NCBI GenBank assembly: GCA_024645305.1
Contig: JAHEFU010000178.1
Location: 1-6,177, forward strand
Direction of reading: 5' to 3'
Source of the DNA: Planctomycetales bacterium
GTDB lineage: Bacteria > 4484-113 > JAFGCY01
DNA: 6,177 nucleotides
In this document: positions 1 to 5,229 of the stretch, in pieces
How positions within the stretch are numbered: position 1 is the first letter of the stretch
Layout of the letters: each line of letters starts with the position of its first letter
Position numbers and translations under genes: made by a program
The notes under the pieces: model-generated
Told to the model about the DNA's origin: nothing
Seen by the model: only the letters and a program-made list of their open reading frames with translations
The model's database searches: none

Positions 1-269
1 CGGTCCTGGAACTGCGGACGATCATTACGGCCCTGATAGCCGGGCCGGTCGCCACGGTCCTGGTACGGCGGACGATCATTGCGGCCCTGATAGCCGGGCC
101 GGTCGCCACGATCCTGGTATCCCGGACGGTCATTGCGGCCCTGATAGCCGGGCCGGTCTCCGCGGTCCTGGTATCCCGGGCGGTCATTGCGGCCCTGGTA
201 GCCCGGGCGATCATTGCGGCCCTGATAACCCGGACGGTCATTGCGACCCTGGTAGCCCGGGCGGTCATT
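1..269 (-). repeat. Tandem 27-bp coding repeat, ten units
   Basis: Read on the minus strand, ten contiguous 27-bp units encode residues 118-206 of the partial protein plus an incomplete codon. The first three are NDRPGYQGR. The rest alternate NDRPGYQDR and GDRPGYQGR, giving a 54-bp higher-order repeat. The last units drift (NDRPPYQDR, then NDRPQFQDR). Most base differences between units are at third positions, such as GAC/GAT, CGC/CGT and GGC/GGT. The array is cut by the window edge, so its true length is unknown. Confidence 0.93.
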
Positions 270-620
270 GCGGTCTTGCCGTGGTGGACGGCTGTCGCGG
301 TCGTAGCGTGGGCGCTCTTCACGATCCTGCCGTGGTCCGCGCTCAGGCCTGTCCTGCCATGGGCGCTGGCCATCACGGGCCGGCCTGTCGGTCCGGCCCC
401 TTTCGAATCGGTGCGTTTCTGGAGTTCCCGCAGACCTGTCCCGGTTGGAACCACCTGCTGGCCGGGAATCGCTGCCGCGCTCTTCCGTTCGCCGGGAGTC
501 GCGTCCGCGATCAGCGCTTTTGAACTTTCCGGGCTTGCTTCCACCTGAGCCAGGCCGACCGCCGGAACGAGATTTTCCACCGGGGCGCGATGATCCGGGC
601 TTCTTTGGTTTGTATGGCAT
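1..620 (-). CDS. Arg/Gly/Asp-rich repeat protein, N-terminal part (runs off the window)
   Basis: An open frame starts at the ATG at 620-618 and reads 206 codons without a stop to the window edge, so the C-terminus is missing. AAGGA lies 9 bases before the ATG as a ribosome binding site. Residues 1-35 are basic and Gly/Ser/Pro/Lys-rich (starting MPYKPKKPGSSRPGGKSRSG). Residues 36-117 are rich in Arg, Asp, Glu and Pro. Residues 118-206 are tandem 9-residue units of the type NDRPGYQGR. No folded domain, signal peptide or membrane segment is visible, and the whole part seen should be disordered. Similar basic low-complexity extensions occur on some bacterial RNA-modifying enzymes (SpoU/TrmH-type methyltransferases, pseudouridine synthases) and DEAD-box helicases, so an RNA-binding role is a reasonable guess. 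The diagnostic domain would lie outside the window and I do not assign a function. The gene lies 108 bp downstream of lon on the same strand and may be partly co-transcribed with it. Confidence 0.85.
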   Translation of the reverse strand, partial: MPYKPKKPGSSRPGGKSRSGGRPGSGGSKPGKFKSADRGRDSRRTEERGSDSRPAGGSNRDRSAGTPETHRFERGRTDRPARDGQRPWQDRPERGPRQDREERPRYDRDSRPPRQDRNDRPGYQGRNDRPGYQGRNDRPGYQGRNDRPGYQDRGDRPGYQGRNDRPGYQDRGDRPGYQGRNDRPPYQDRGDRPGYQGRNDRPQFQD

Positions 621-660
621 TTGGGGTATTCCTTGCGAACGAAGCAGCAAGCCCCGTCCT

Positions 661-684
661 GACAGGCACAATGTAGCACCTGTC
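661..684 (-). promoter_or_regulatory. Stem-loop between lon and the repeat-protein gene
   Basis: On the minus strand GACAGGTGC and GTGCCTGTC can pair as a 9-bp stem (two G-U pairs) around a 6-base loop. On the plus strand the same bases would include A-C mismatches, so the structure favours minus-strand RNA. No T-run follows, so it is not a standard intrinsic terminator. It lies about 40 bases before the repeat-protein start and could be a leader structure or a 3' end of lon mRNA. The loop overlaps TGCTACATT, which resembles an extended -10 element, so a promoter is an alternative reading. Confidence 0.35.
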
Positions 685-728
685 CATGTGGTTTCCGCTG
701 CGGTGCAGTAATTCCCGCTCTACCGGAA

Positions 729-3224
729 TCAGTAATTAAATGGTCGCTGGCTGGTGTCCACTGAGCTGGAACGTGAACGCGGCTTGCTGCCACCGCTCTT
801 TCCACCGCTCTTGGCCTTGCGTCGATTCTGAAGTGCCAGAGGCGACTCAGCACCCTTGCCGACGAATGCCAGGCTTAGCACCTCATCCAGGTGGTCAACG
901 TAATGGATCGTCATCCCCTTGCGGATGTCGTCGGGGATCTCCATGATGTTCTTCTCGTTGCGCCGGGGTACGATGATCGTGCGGATCCCCGCCCGCTTGG
1001 CACCGAGCAATTTCTCCTTCAGTCCGCCCACCGGCAGCACCCGTCCCTTGAGGGTAATCTCCCCGGTCATGGCAACCTTCGCGGAAACCTTGCGCTCAGT
1101 GAACAGCGAGATCACCGCCGTAGCGATCGTGATCCCGGCTGAGGGACCGTCCTTGGGGATCGCCCCCGCCGGGAAGTGCAGGTGGATATCCCGCTTCTGG
1201 AACAGTTCGTCGTCAATACCCAGCAGCTGGCTGTTGGAACGACAATACGTCAGGGCCGCCTTGCAGCTTTCCTGCATCACGTCGCCCAGCTGGCCGGTGA
1301 GGATCAACAGCCCCTTGCCCGGCATGAAGGAGGCCTCAATGCTCTGGATGTCGCCGCCCACGCTGGTCCAGACCAGTCCGGTGACAACCCCGATGGCATC
1401 TTCGCGCTGGGCTTCGTCATACTCATAGCGACTCAGGCCGAGGTATTCGTTCAGCTTCTCCTCGTTACTGATGCTTTCCTTCACGATCTCGCCTTCGGCA
1501 ATCTTCAGGGCCACCTTGCGGCAGATCTTGCTGATTTCCCGTTCAGCGTTTCGCAGACCGGCCTCGCGGGTGTAGTTCAGCGTGATGATGCGGATCATGC
1601 CGGGGCTGATCTTAAGTGCGCTCTTCTTCAGGCCGTGATTCTCGATCTGGCGCGGCAGGATGTACTTCTGCACGATCTTGACCTTCTCGAGTTCGGTATA
1701 ACCGGCGAGCTGGATCACTTCCATGCGGTCGCGCAGGGCCGGCGGAATCGTATCCAGCATGTTGGCCGTTGCCACGAACAGCACCGTGCTGAGGTCAAAG
1801 GGCACCTCTAGGTAATGGTCGCTGAAGCCGAAGTTCTGTTCCGGATCAAGCGCTTCGAGCAGGGCACTGGAGGGATCACCGCGGAAGTCATTGCCCAGTT
1901 TGTCAATCTCATCGAGCATGATCACCGGGTTGTTGGTGCCGGCCTGGCGGATGCTCTGGATGATCCGGCCCGGCATCGCCCCGACGTATGTCCGGCGGTG
2001 GCCGCGTACTTCAGCCTCGTCCCGCACGCCACCGAGGCTCATGCGCACGAACTTGCGGCCCATGGCCCGCGCCACGCTGCGCCCCAGCGAGGTCTTGCCG
2101 ACTCCCGGAGGGCCTACGAGGCAGAGGATCGGCCCCTTGACGCGCTTGGTCAGCTTGACGACGCCGAGGAACTCCAGCAGGCGTTCCTTGACCTTCTCCA
2201 GGCCGTAATGGTCCTCGTCAAGGATCTTGCGGGCCTTGGCGATGTCCACTTCGTCATCGCTCGAGACGTTCCAGGGCAGCGTGCACAGTGTGTCCAGGTA
2301 GGTGCGGATCACGCTGGCCTCAGCGCTTTCCGTATGCATGCGCTCCAGGCGCCCCAGTTCCTCACGGGCCTTGGTTTCGACCACCTCGGGCATCTTGGCC
2401 TCGGCGATCTTCTTCTCGTATTCCTGTTTTTCGTGTTCCTTGGGATCGGCCTCGCCCAGTTCGCGCTGGATGGCCTTCATCTGCTCGCGCAGGAAATACT
2501 CGCGCTGGCTGCGCCCGACTTCCTCCTGGACCTGAGTCTGGATGCGGGAGCTCATGTTGAGCAGCTGGATCTCCTTGGTCAGCAGCTGGTTGACCTTCTC
2601 CAGGCGCTCCATCGTATCGATGGTTTCCAGTACCTCCTGGCGCACTTCGTCGGTAATGGAGATGTTTGCGGCCACCAGGTCCGCCAGCTTGCCGGGCTCC
2701 TTGATGTTGTTGGCGGCGACAAGGATTTCAGTCGGCAGGTTCTTGCCGACGTTCACGTACTGCTTGAACTGTTCGTTGACATTGCGCATCATGGCCTGGA
2801 CCTGGATGCTGTCCTGCTCCCGCTCCGGCAGGGGCTGAACCCTCGCCCGGAAGTAGGGCTCCTCGGATATCCACTTCTCAACCTTGTAGCGGCTCAGGCC
2901 CTGGATCAGGATGCGCGCCCCACCCTCCGGCAGGCGCAACACGCGCAGGATCAGCCCGATGGTACCGACCTTGTACAGGTCAGCCGCCCCCGGGTCGTCC
3001 ATGGACTCGTCTACCTGCGTCAGCAGGCCGATGATGCGCCGCTCTGAAATCACAGCCTCAATGGCGGCGATGGATTTCTCACGGCTGACATGGATCGGCA
3101 GCACCACACTGGGGAAGACAACTACGTTCTTCAGAGCCAGTATCGGCAATTCGCTTGGGAGATCCTCGGCCCGCGGGGGAGATCCGCCGGGAAGTCCGCC
3201 CTGATTGAGATCCTGATCACTCAT
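729..3224 (-). CDS. lon: ATP-dependent Lon protease (LonA type)
   Basis: Cytosolic AAA+ serine protease that degrades misfolded proteins and selected regulators as a hexamer. The 831 residues give the full LonA layout. The N-terminal substrate domain runs from about 24 to 210 (begins LPILALKNVVVFP). A charged helical/coiled-coil stretch covers about 205-300. In the AAA+ module, Walker A GPPGVGKT is at 371-378, Walker B IMLDEID at 435-441, the sensor-1 Asn in TAN at 488 and the sensor-2 region GLRNAEREI at 556-564. The protease domain has catalytic Ser695 in PKDGPSAG and Lys738 in GGLKEKLL, 43 residues apart as in E. coli Lon. AAGGGG five bases before the ATG supports this start. The protein is longer than E. 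coli Lon (784) because of a polar N-terminal leader and a basic Ser/Gly/Lys tail from about 800. No heat-shock sigma32-type promoter is obvious upstream. It is divergent from acpS. Confidence 0.98.
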   Translation of the reverse strand: MSDQDLNQGGLPGGSPPRAEDLPSELPILALKNVVVFPSVVLPIHVSREKSIAAIEAVISERRIIGLLTQVDESMDDPGAADLYKVGTIGLILRVLRLPEGGARILIQGLSRYKVEKWISEEPYFRARVQPLPEREQDSIQVQAMMRNVNEQFKQYVNVGKNLPTEILVAANNIKEPGKLADLVAANISITDEVRQEVLETIDTMERLEKVNQLLTKEIQLLNMSSRIQTQVQEEVGRSQREYFLREQMKAIQRELGEADPKEHEKQEYEKKIAEAKMPEVVETKAREELGRLERMHTESAEASVIRTYLDTLCTLPWNVSSDDEVDIAKARKILDEDHYGLEKVKERLLEFLGVVKLTKRVKGPILCLVGPPGVGKTSLGRSVARAMGRKFVRMSLGGVRDEAEVRGHRRTYVGAMPGRIIQSIRQAGTNNPVIMLDEIDKLGNDFRGDPSSALLEALDPEQNFGFSDHYLEVPFDLSTVLFVATANMLDTIPPALRDRMEVIQLAGYTELEKVKIVQKYILPRQIENHGLKKSALKISPGMIRIITLNYTREAGLRNAEREISKICRKVALKIAEGEIVKESISNEEKLNEYLGLSRYEYDEAQREDAIGVVTGLVWTSVGGDIQSIEASFMPGKGLLILTGQLGDVMQESCKAALTYCRSNSQLLGIDDELFQKRDIHLHFPAGAIPKDGPSAGITIATAVISLFTERKVSAKVAMTGEITLKGRVLPVGGLKEKLLGAKRAGIRTIIVPRRNEKNIMEIPDDIRKGMTIHYVDHLDEVLSLAFVGKGAESPLALQNRRKAKSGGKSGGSKPRSRSSSVDTSQRPFNY

Positions 3225-3259
3225 TCATGCCCCTTGAAACACTTCGAAAAATAATGTTA

Positions 3260-3269
3260 GCACCGGTGC
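3260..3269. promoter_or_regulatory. 10-bp perfect palindrome in the lon leader
   Basis: GCACCGGTGC is a perfect palindrome 36 bp upstream of the lon start, inside the lon/acpS divergent spacer. On the minus strand it runs directly into TGCTAACAT, which resembles an extended -10 element for lon. Its position suits an operator, but a 10-bp palindrome in GC-rich DNA can arise by chance. Confidence 0.25.
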
Positions 3270-3392
3270 AGCGTGCTTTCCTTGATATTGCCAGTCCCCG
3301 GCAGCCTTCCAGGCCAGTCACCCACAGGTCCGGGGGATGGTCCCTGTTGGTGCTGATTTCCGTCAGGCGTAGCCCTGCGCCCTGTCCTGCCC

Positions 3393-3398
3393 TAAAAT
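3393..3398 (+). promoter_or_regulatory. -10-like hexamer immediately before acpS
   Basis: TAAAAT matches five of six positions of the sigma70 -10 consensus. It ends six bases before the GTG start, so transcription would be expected to begin at the start codon itself. No good -35 hexamer is present at 16-18 bp spacing. The first three bases also form the in-frame TAA stop that prevents an upstream extension of acpS. Confidence 0.4.
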
Positions 3399-3404
3399 CT
3401 GCAG

Positions 3405-3776
3405 GTGATTATCGGAATCGGTCTGGACAGTATCGAAATCGCCCGTATCGCCGGGAAATGTGAATTTCCCGGCTCGGTATTCGCCGAACGCATGTTCACG
3501 GAGCATGAAAGGCGGCGCAGTGCCCGGAACCGGCGCAATCCCTATGAGCACCTTGCGGGCTGCTTTGCCGCGCGGGAGGCCTTCTTCAAGGCCACACAGA
3601 TCTGGGTCCGCAAAACAGACGTGAGCGTGGCGCAGCGTCCCAGCGGGGAGCCTTATTACGTGATGTGTGAAAAGGTCGAGCAGGCGCTTGGTTCACGGAA
3701 GGTCTTCCTGTCGATAACCCACGACCGCACACTGGCGCATGCGATCTGCATCTGCGAGCAGCCCGAGAATTCCTAG
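3405..3776 (+). CDS. acpS: Holo-[acyl-carrier-protein] synthase (4'-phosphopantetheinyl transferase)
   Basis: Transfers 4'-phosphopantetheine from coenzyme A to a conserved Ser of acyl carrier protein, Mg-dependent, in the cytosol; needed for fatty acid synthesis. At 123 residues it has the normal AcpS length. The N-terminal motif GIGLDSIEIARI (residues 4-15) carries metal-binding Asp8. AAREAFFKA (55-63) carries Glu58 and Lys62, corresponding to the family's KEAxxKA motif with Arg in place of the first Lys. GEP (81-83) and SITHD (103-107) complete the fold. The start is GTG at 3405. An in-frame TAA at 3393-3395 excludes any longer form except a CTG start, and no clear Shine-Dalgarno is visible. 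It stands alone between lon and a reductase rather than beside pdxJ, the common gammaproteobacterial setting, and it is fairly divergent. It may be the main enzyme or a second copy for another carrier protein. Confidence 0.92.
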   Translation: MIIGIGLDSIEIARIAGKCEFPGSVFAERMFTEHERRRSARNRRNPYEHLAGCFAAREAFFKATQIWVRKTDVSVAQRPSGEPYYVMCEKVEQALGSRKVFLSITHDRTLAHAICICEQPENS

Positions 3777-4759
3777 CGCAGCTCGCTATTGATGCGCAGC
3801 AGGAGTTTTCCCGTGGACTTTCGGCCCTCGAGCACCCGGTGGGCCTCACGGGCCTCCTCAAGTTCATACTCCTGGCCGATATGGATATTCAGCCGGCCTT
3901 CGCGGATCCACTGTGTGGTTTCCTTGATGGCCTGGAAATACTTCGGGCGATCCGGCACGAGATGGTACAGGCCGTTCATTGTGATTCCACAGCTGCGGCC
4001 CCACAGCAGCTTCTCGTCATACTTCGGTTCTCCGCTGGCATAGCCGAAAACCACTATCAGGCCGAAGTTGGCAATCCCACGCAGGTTGCCGATCACATTA
4101 ACCTTGCCGACACTGTCGCAGATCACGTTGACACCTTCCGGCACAATCTTGCGAACCTCGCGGCCGAAGTCCTGCTCAGTGTAATTGATCACATGGTCAC
4201 AACCCATCTCGCGGGCCAGTTCAGCCTTGTCCTCGCTGCTGGTTGTACCTATCACCTTGCAGCCTGCGATCTTGGCCATCTGGACCAGCGCCAGGCCCAC
4301 GCCACCCGCGCAGGCATGTACGAGTACCCAGTCATGCTCCTGGATCCGGGCAGAAGCGAACAGAATGCTCCAGGCTGTGAGGATCTGCAGGGGATAAGCG
4401 GCCGCAGTCCGCAGGTCCATGTCATCCGGAATGGGGACGACATTGCTTTCGGGAACGGAAACGTATTCCGCGTAGCAGCCCCGGTCGCCGGACAGTACCG
4501 CCACACGATCCCCCGGCCTGAAGTCCGTTACTCCGTCACCGACACTCTCAACTATGCCGCTCGCCTCACTGCCGAGGACCAGTGGATACTTGGGATTTCG
4601 CAGATAGTCTCCGCGCCTGATCAGTACCTCCATGAAGTTCATGCCGGCATAGGCTGTCCGTACCAGAACATCGCCGTCTCCCGGAACGGGGGTGTCCACA
4701 TCGGTCTGCAGATTCATCTGCTCAACATCCCCGGGTTCTTTCACGACTACAGCGCGCAT
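3773..4759 (-). CDS. Zinc-independent MDR family NAD(P)H:quinone oxidoreductase-like protein
   Basis: Predicted cytosolic medium-chain reductase of the quinone oxidoreductase (Qor) branch, using NAD(P)H to reduce quinones or enones. The substrate is not predictable from sequence. The 328 residues match the family length. The GroES-like N-terminal domain includes GSEASGIV (63-70) and FRPGDRVAVL (80-89). The Rossmann nucleotide-binding loop is AGGVGLALVQ (151-160), followed by the strand KVIGTTSS (168-175). The Cys/His ligands of zinc alcohol dehydrogenases and the structural-zinc cysteine cluster are absent. The ATG at 4759 is chosen because GGAGG precedes it by four bases and family homology begins there with MRAVVVKEPG. 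An in-frame ATG at 4849 would add 30 residues without family similarity. It converges on acpS with a four-base overlap of the stop codons and no terminator between them. Confidence 0.93.
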   Translation of the reverse strand: MRAVVVKEPGDVEQMNLQTDVDTPVPGDGDVLVRTAYAGMNFMEVLIRRGDYLRNPKYPLVLGSEASGIVESVGDGVTDFRPGDRVAVLSGDRGCYAEYVSVPESNVVPIPDDMDLRTAAAYPLQILTAWSILFASARIQEHDWVLVHACAGGVGLALVQMAKIAGCKVIGTTSSEDKAELAREMGCDHVINYTEQDFGREVRKIVPEGVNVICDSVGKVNVIGNLRGIANFGLIVVFGYASGEPKYDEKLLWGRSCGITMNGLYHLVPDRPKYFQAIKETTQWIREGRLNIHIGQEYELEEAREAHRVLEGRKSTGKLLLRINSELR

Positions 4760-4799
4760 GATTCCTCCACCACAAATCAGGACTACTAATATAAAACAT
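4722..4799 (-). CDS. Possible 25-residue upstream ORF overlapping the oxidoreductase start
   Basis: An ATG at 4799 is preceded by GAGAGGAATC, nearly the same context as the oxidoreductase start at 4759. It opens a frame of 25 codons (starts MFYISSPDLWWRN) ending at TGA 4724-4722, 38 bases inside the next gene and in another frame. The two start contexts share the 11-base direct repeat CATGATTCCTC on the plus strand (4757-4767 and 4797-4807). It could be a leader peptide affecting translation of the reductase. Against this, the best -10-like element for the reductase lies within this ORF, so the ORF may not be in the mRNA. Confidence 0.25.
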   Translation of the reverse strand: MFYISSPDLWWRNHARCSRERTRGC

Positions 4800-4817
4800 G
4801 ATTCCTCTCTAGATCGA
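4788..4817 (-). promoter_or_regulatory. Weak candidate promoter of the oxidoreductase gene
   Basis: On the minus strand TATATT (4793-4788, five of six -10 matches) lies 18 bp from a poor -35 candidate TCGATC (4817-4812). Transcription would start near 4781, leaving a leader of about 22 bases that still contains the GGAGG ribosome binding site. Confidence 0.3.
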
Positions 4818-4901
4818 ATCAGTCGGATATCCAGTAAAAGGAATACCAAGTCTGGAATGCTCCAGGGCTGTCGGTGGAGCCTTGTGCTGTTTCCCGCGGA
4901 G

Positions 4902-4937
4902 CATGCTCATTCAGGGAAATGCTGAATCCCGGGCATG
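4902..4937. repeat. Interrupted inverted repeat
   Basis: ATTCAG (4909-4914) pairs with CTGAAT (4922-4927) around a 7-base loop. CATGC (4902-4906) pairs with GCATG (4933-4937) outside an asymmetric internal loop, for 11 bp in total. It works on either strand, has no T-run, and could be an operator-like site or a leader hairpin of the oxidoreductase transcript if that starts further upstream. Confidence 0.35.
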
Positions 4938-4987
4938 ATAGGAAGCAGGTCAGCAATGGGCAGGGGAGGCCTGCGGGATTCCGGCAG

Positions 4988-5020
4988 CAGAAAAGAACAA
5001 AGGGAGGCAAGGCCTCCCTT
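4988..5020 (-). terminator. Rho-independent terminator, minus strand
   Basis: On the minus strand AAGGGAGGC and GCCTCCCTT form a perfect 9-bp stem with a 3-base CTT loop (5020-5000). A T-rich tract including TGTTCTTTTC follows directly. The plus strand has no T-run after the stem, so the direction is clear. No minus-strand protein gene ends here; the nearest upstream minus-strand signal is the promoter at 5097-5125. Confidence 0.72.
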
Positions 5021-5090
5021 CGCGTCCGGAATATTGGAGAAAAACTTTGGCCCCAGAGCAGGCAGCTGCGGACAAACCCACCCTAGTTCC
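4990..5090 (-). ncRNA. Candidate small RNA of about 100 nt
   Basis: A sigma70-like promoter (5125-5097) predicts a start near 5090, and the intrinsic terminator ends the transcript near 4990, giving an RNA of about 100 nt. It contains no ATG. GTCCG (5070-5066) and CGGAC (5028-5024) could close a long-range stem just ahead of the terminator. The segment between them includes an unpaired-looking AGTTTTTCTCC stretch that could base-pair with targets. I recognise no known family (not 4.5S, 6S or tmRNA). It lies between the divergent reductase and CAP lipoprotein genes and overlaps neither. The call rests on promoter and terminator spacing alone. Confidence 0.42.
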
Positions 5091-5096
5091 ACAACA

Positions 5097-5125
5097 ATTC
5101 TACCCCAGCTGTCTGATGTTTGCAA
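5097..5125 (-). promoter_or_regulatory. Sigma70-like promoter for the candidate small RNA
   Basis: On the minus strand TTGCAA (5125-5120, four of six -35 matches) is followed after exactly 17 bp by TAGAAT (5102-5097, five of six -10 matches). This is the best-formed two-box promoter I see in the window, and no minus-strand protein gene starts after it before the terminator at 5020. Confidence 0.5.
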
Positions 5126-5175
5126 GTCCTATGGAGTTTCTTTGGACAAGTGAATTTCCGGTGATCCGCATCCCA

Positions 5176-5189
5176 GGGCAGTATTGCCC
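5176..5189. repeat. Short inverted repeat upstream of the CAP lipoprotein gene
   Basis: GGGCA and TGCCC form a 5-bp stem around GTAT, ending about 29 bp before the -10-like element of the CAP lipoprotein gene. It could be a small operator, but it is short enough to be chance. Confidence 0.2.
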
Positions 5190-5217
5190 GCAGCCACACC
5201 TCAAGCCCTGCCTGGCG

Positions 5218-5223
5218 TAGAAT
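5218..5223 (+). promoter_or_regulatory. -10-like hexamer immediately before the CAP lipoprotein gene
   Basis: TAGAAT (five of six -10 matches) ends six bases before the ATG at 5230, the same spacing as at acpS, so the mRNA could begin at the start codon. No -35 match is seen at 16-18 bp, and no Shine-Dalgarno sequence lies in the intervening ATCCGG. Confidence 0.4.
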
Positions 5224-5229
5224 ATCCGG

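Larger units (their letters stand above)
4760..5229. other. 470-bp divergent intergenic region
   Basis: No convincing protein gene lies here; short frames of 60-80 codons show no family features. Going left to right it contains a possible upstream ORF and promoter of the oxidoreductase gene, an interrupted hairpin at 4902-4937, and a minus-strand intrinsic terminator with a matching promoter about 100 bp away. Further right are a small inverted repeat at 5176-5189 and the -10-like element of the CAP lipoprotein gene. Confidence 0.7.

Noticed and set aside
1..269. Could the regular repeats be a CRISPR array?
   Set aside because: The 27-bp units are contiguous with no spacers, vary mainly at codon third positions and stay in frame with an ATG-led gene, so they are coding tandem repeats.
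621..728. tRNA or other structured RNA gene between lon and the repeat-protein gene
   Set aside because: No cloverleaf, no T-loop consensus and no CCA-end context. Only the single hairpin at 661-684 is supported.
1815..3047. A 410-codon open frame on the plus strand
   Set aside because: It lies wholly antisense to lon, whose domains and catalytic residues are intact. Its composition (Leu, Ala, Asp, His-rich) is typical of a mirror frame of a GC-rich gene and shows no family motif.
3225..3404. Sigma32 or sigma54 promoter for lon
   Set aside because: I looked on the minus strand for CTTGAA with CCCCAT and for TGGC with TTGC at correct spacing. Only fragments with wrong spacing or mismatches were found.
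4760..4849. A longer reductase beginning at the ATG at 4849
   Set aside because: The extra 30 residues do not resemble the family. The ATG at 4759 has GGAGG just upstream and coincides with the usual family N-terminus.
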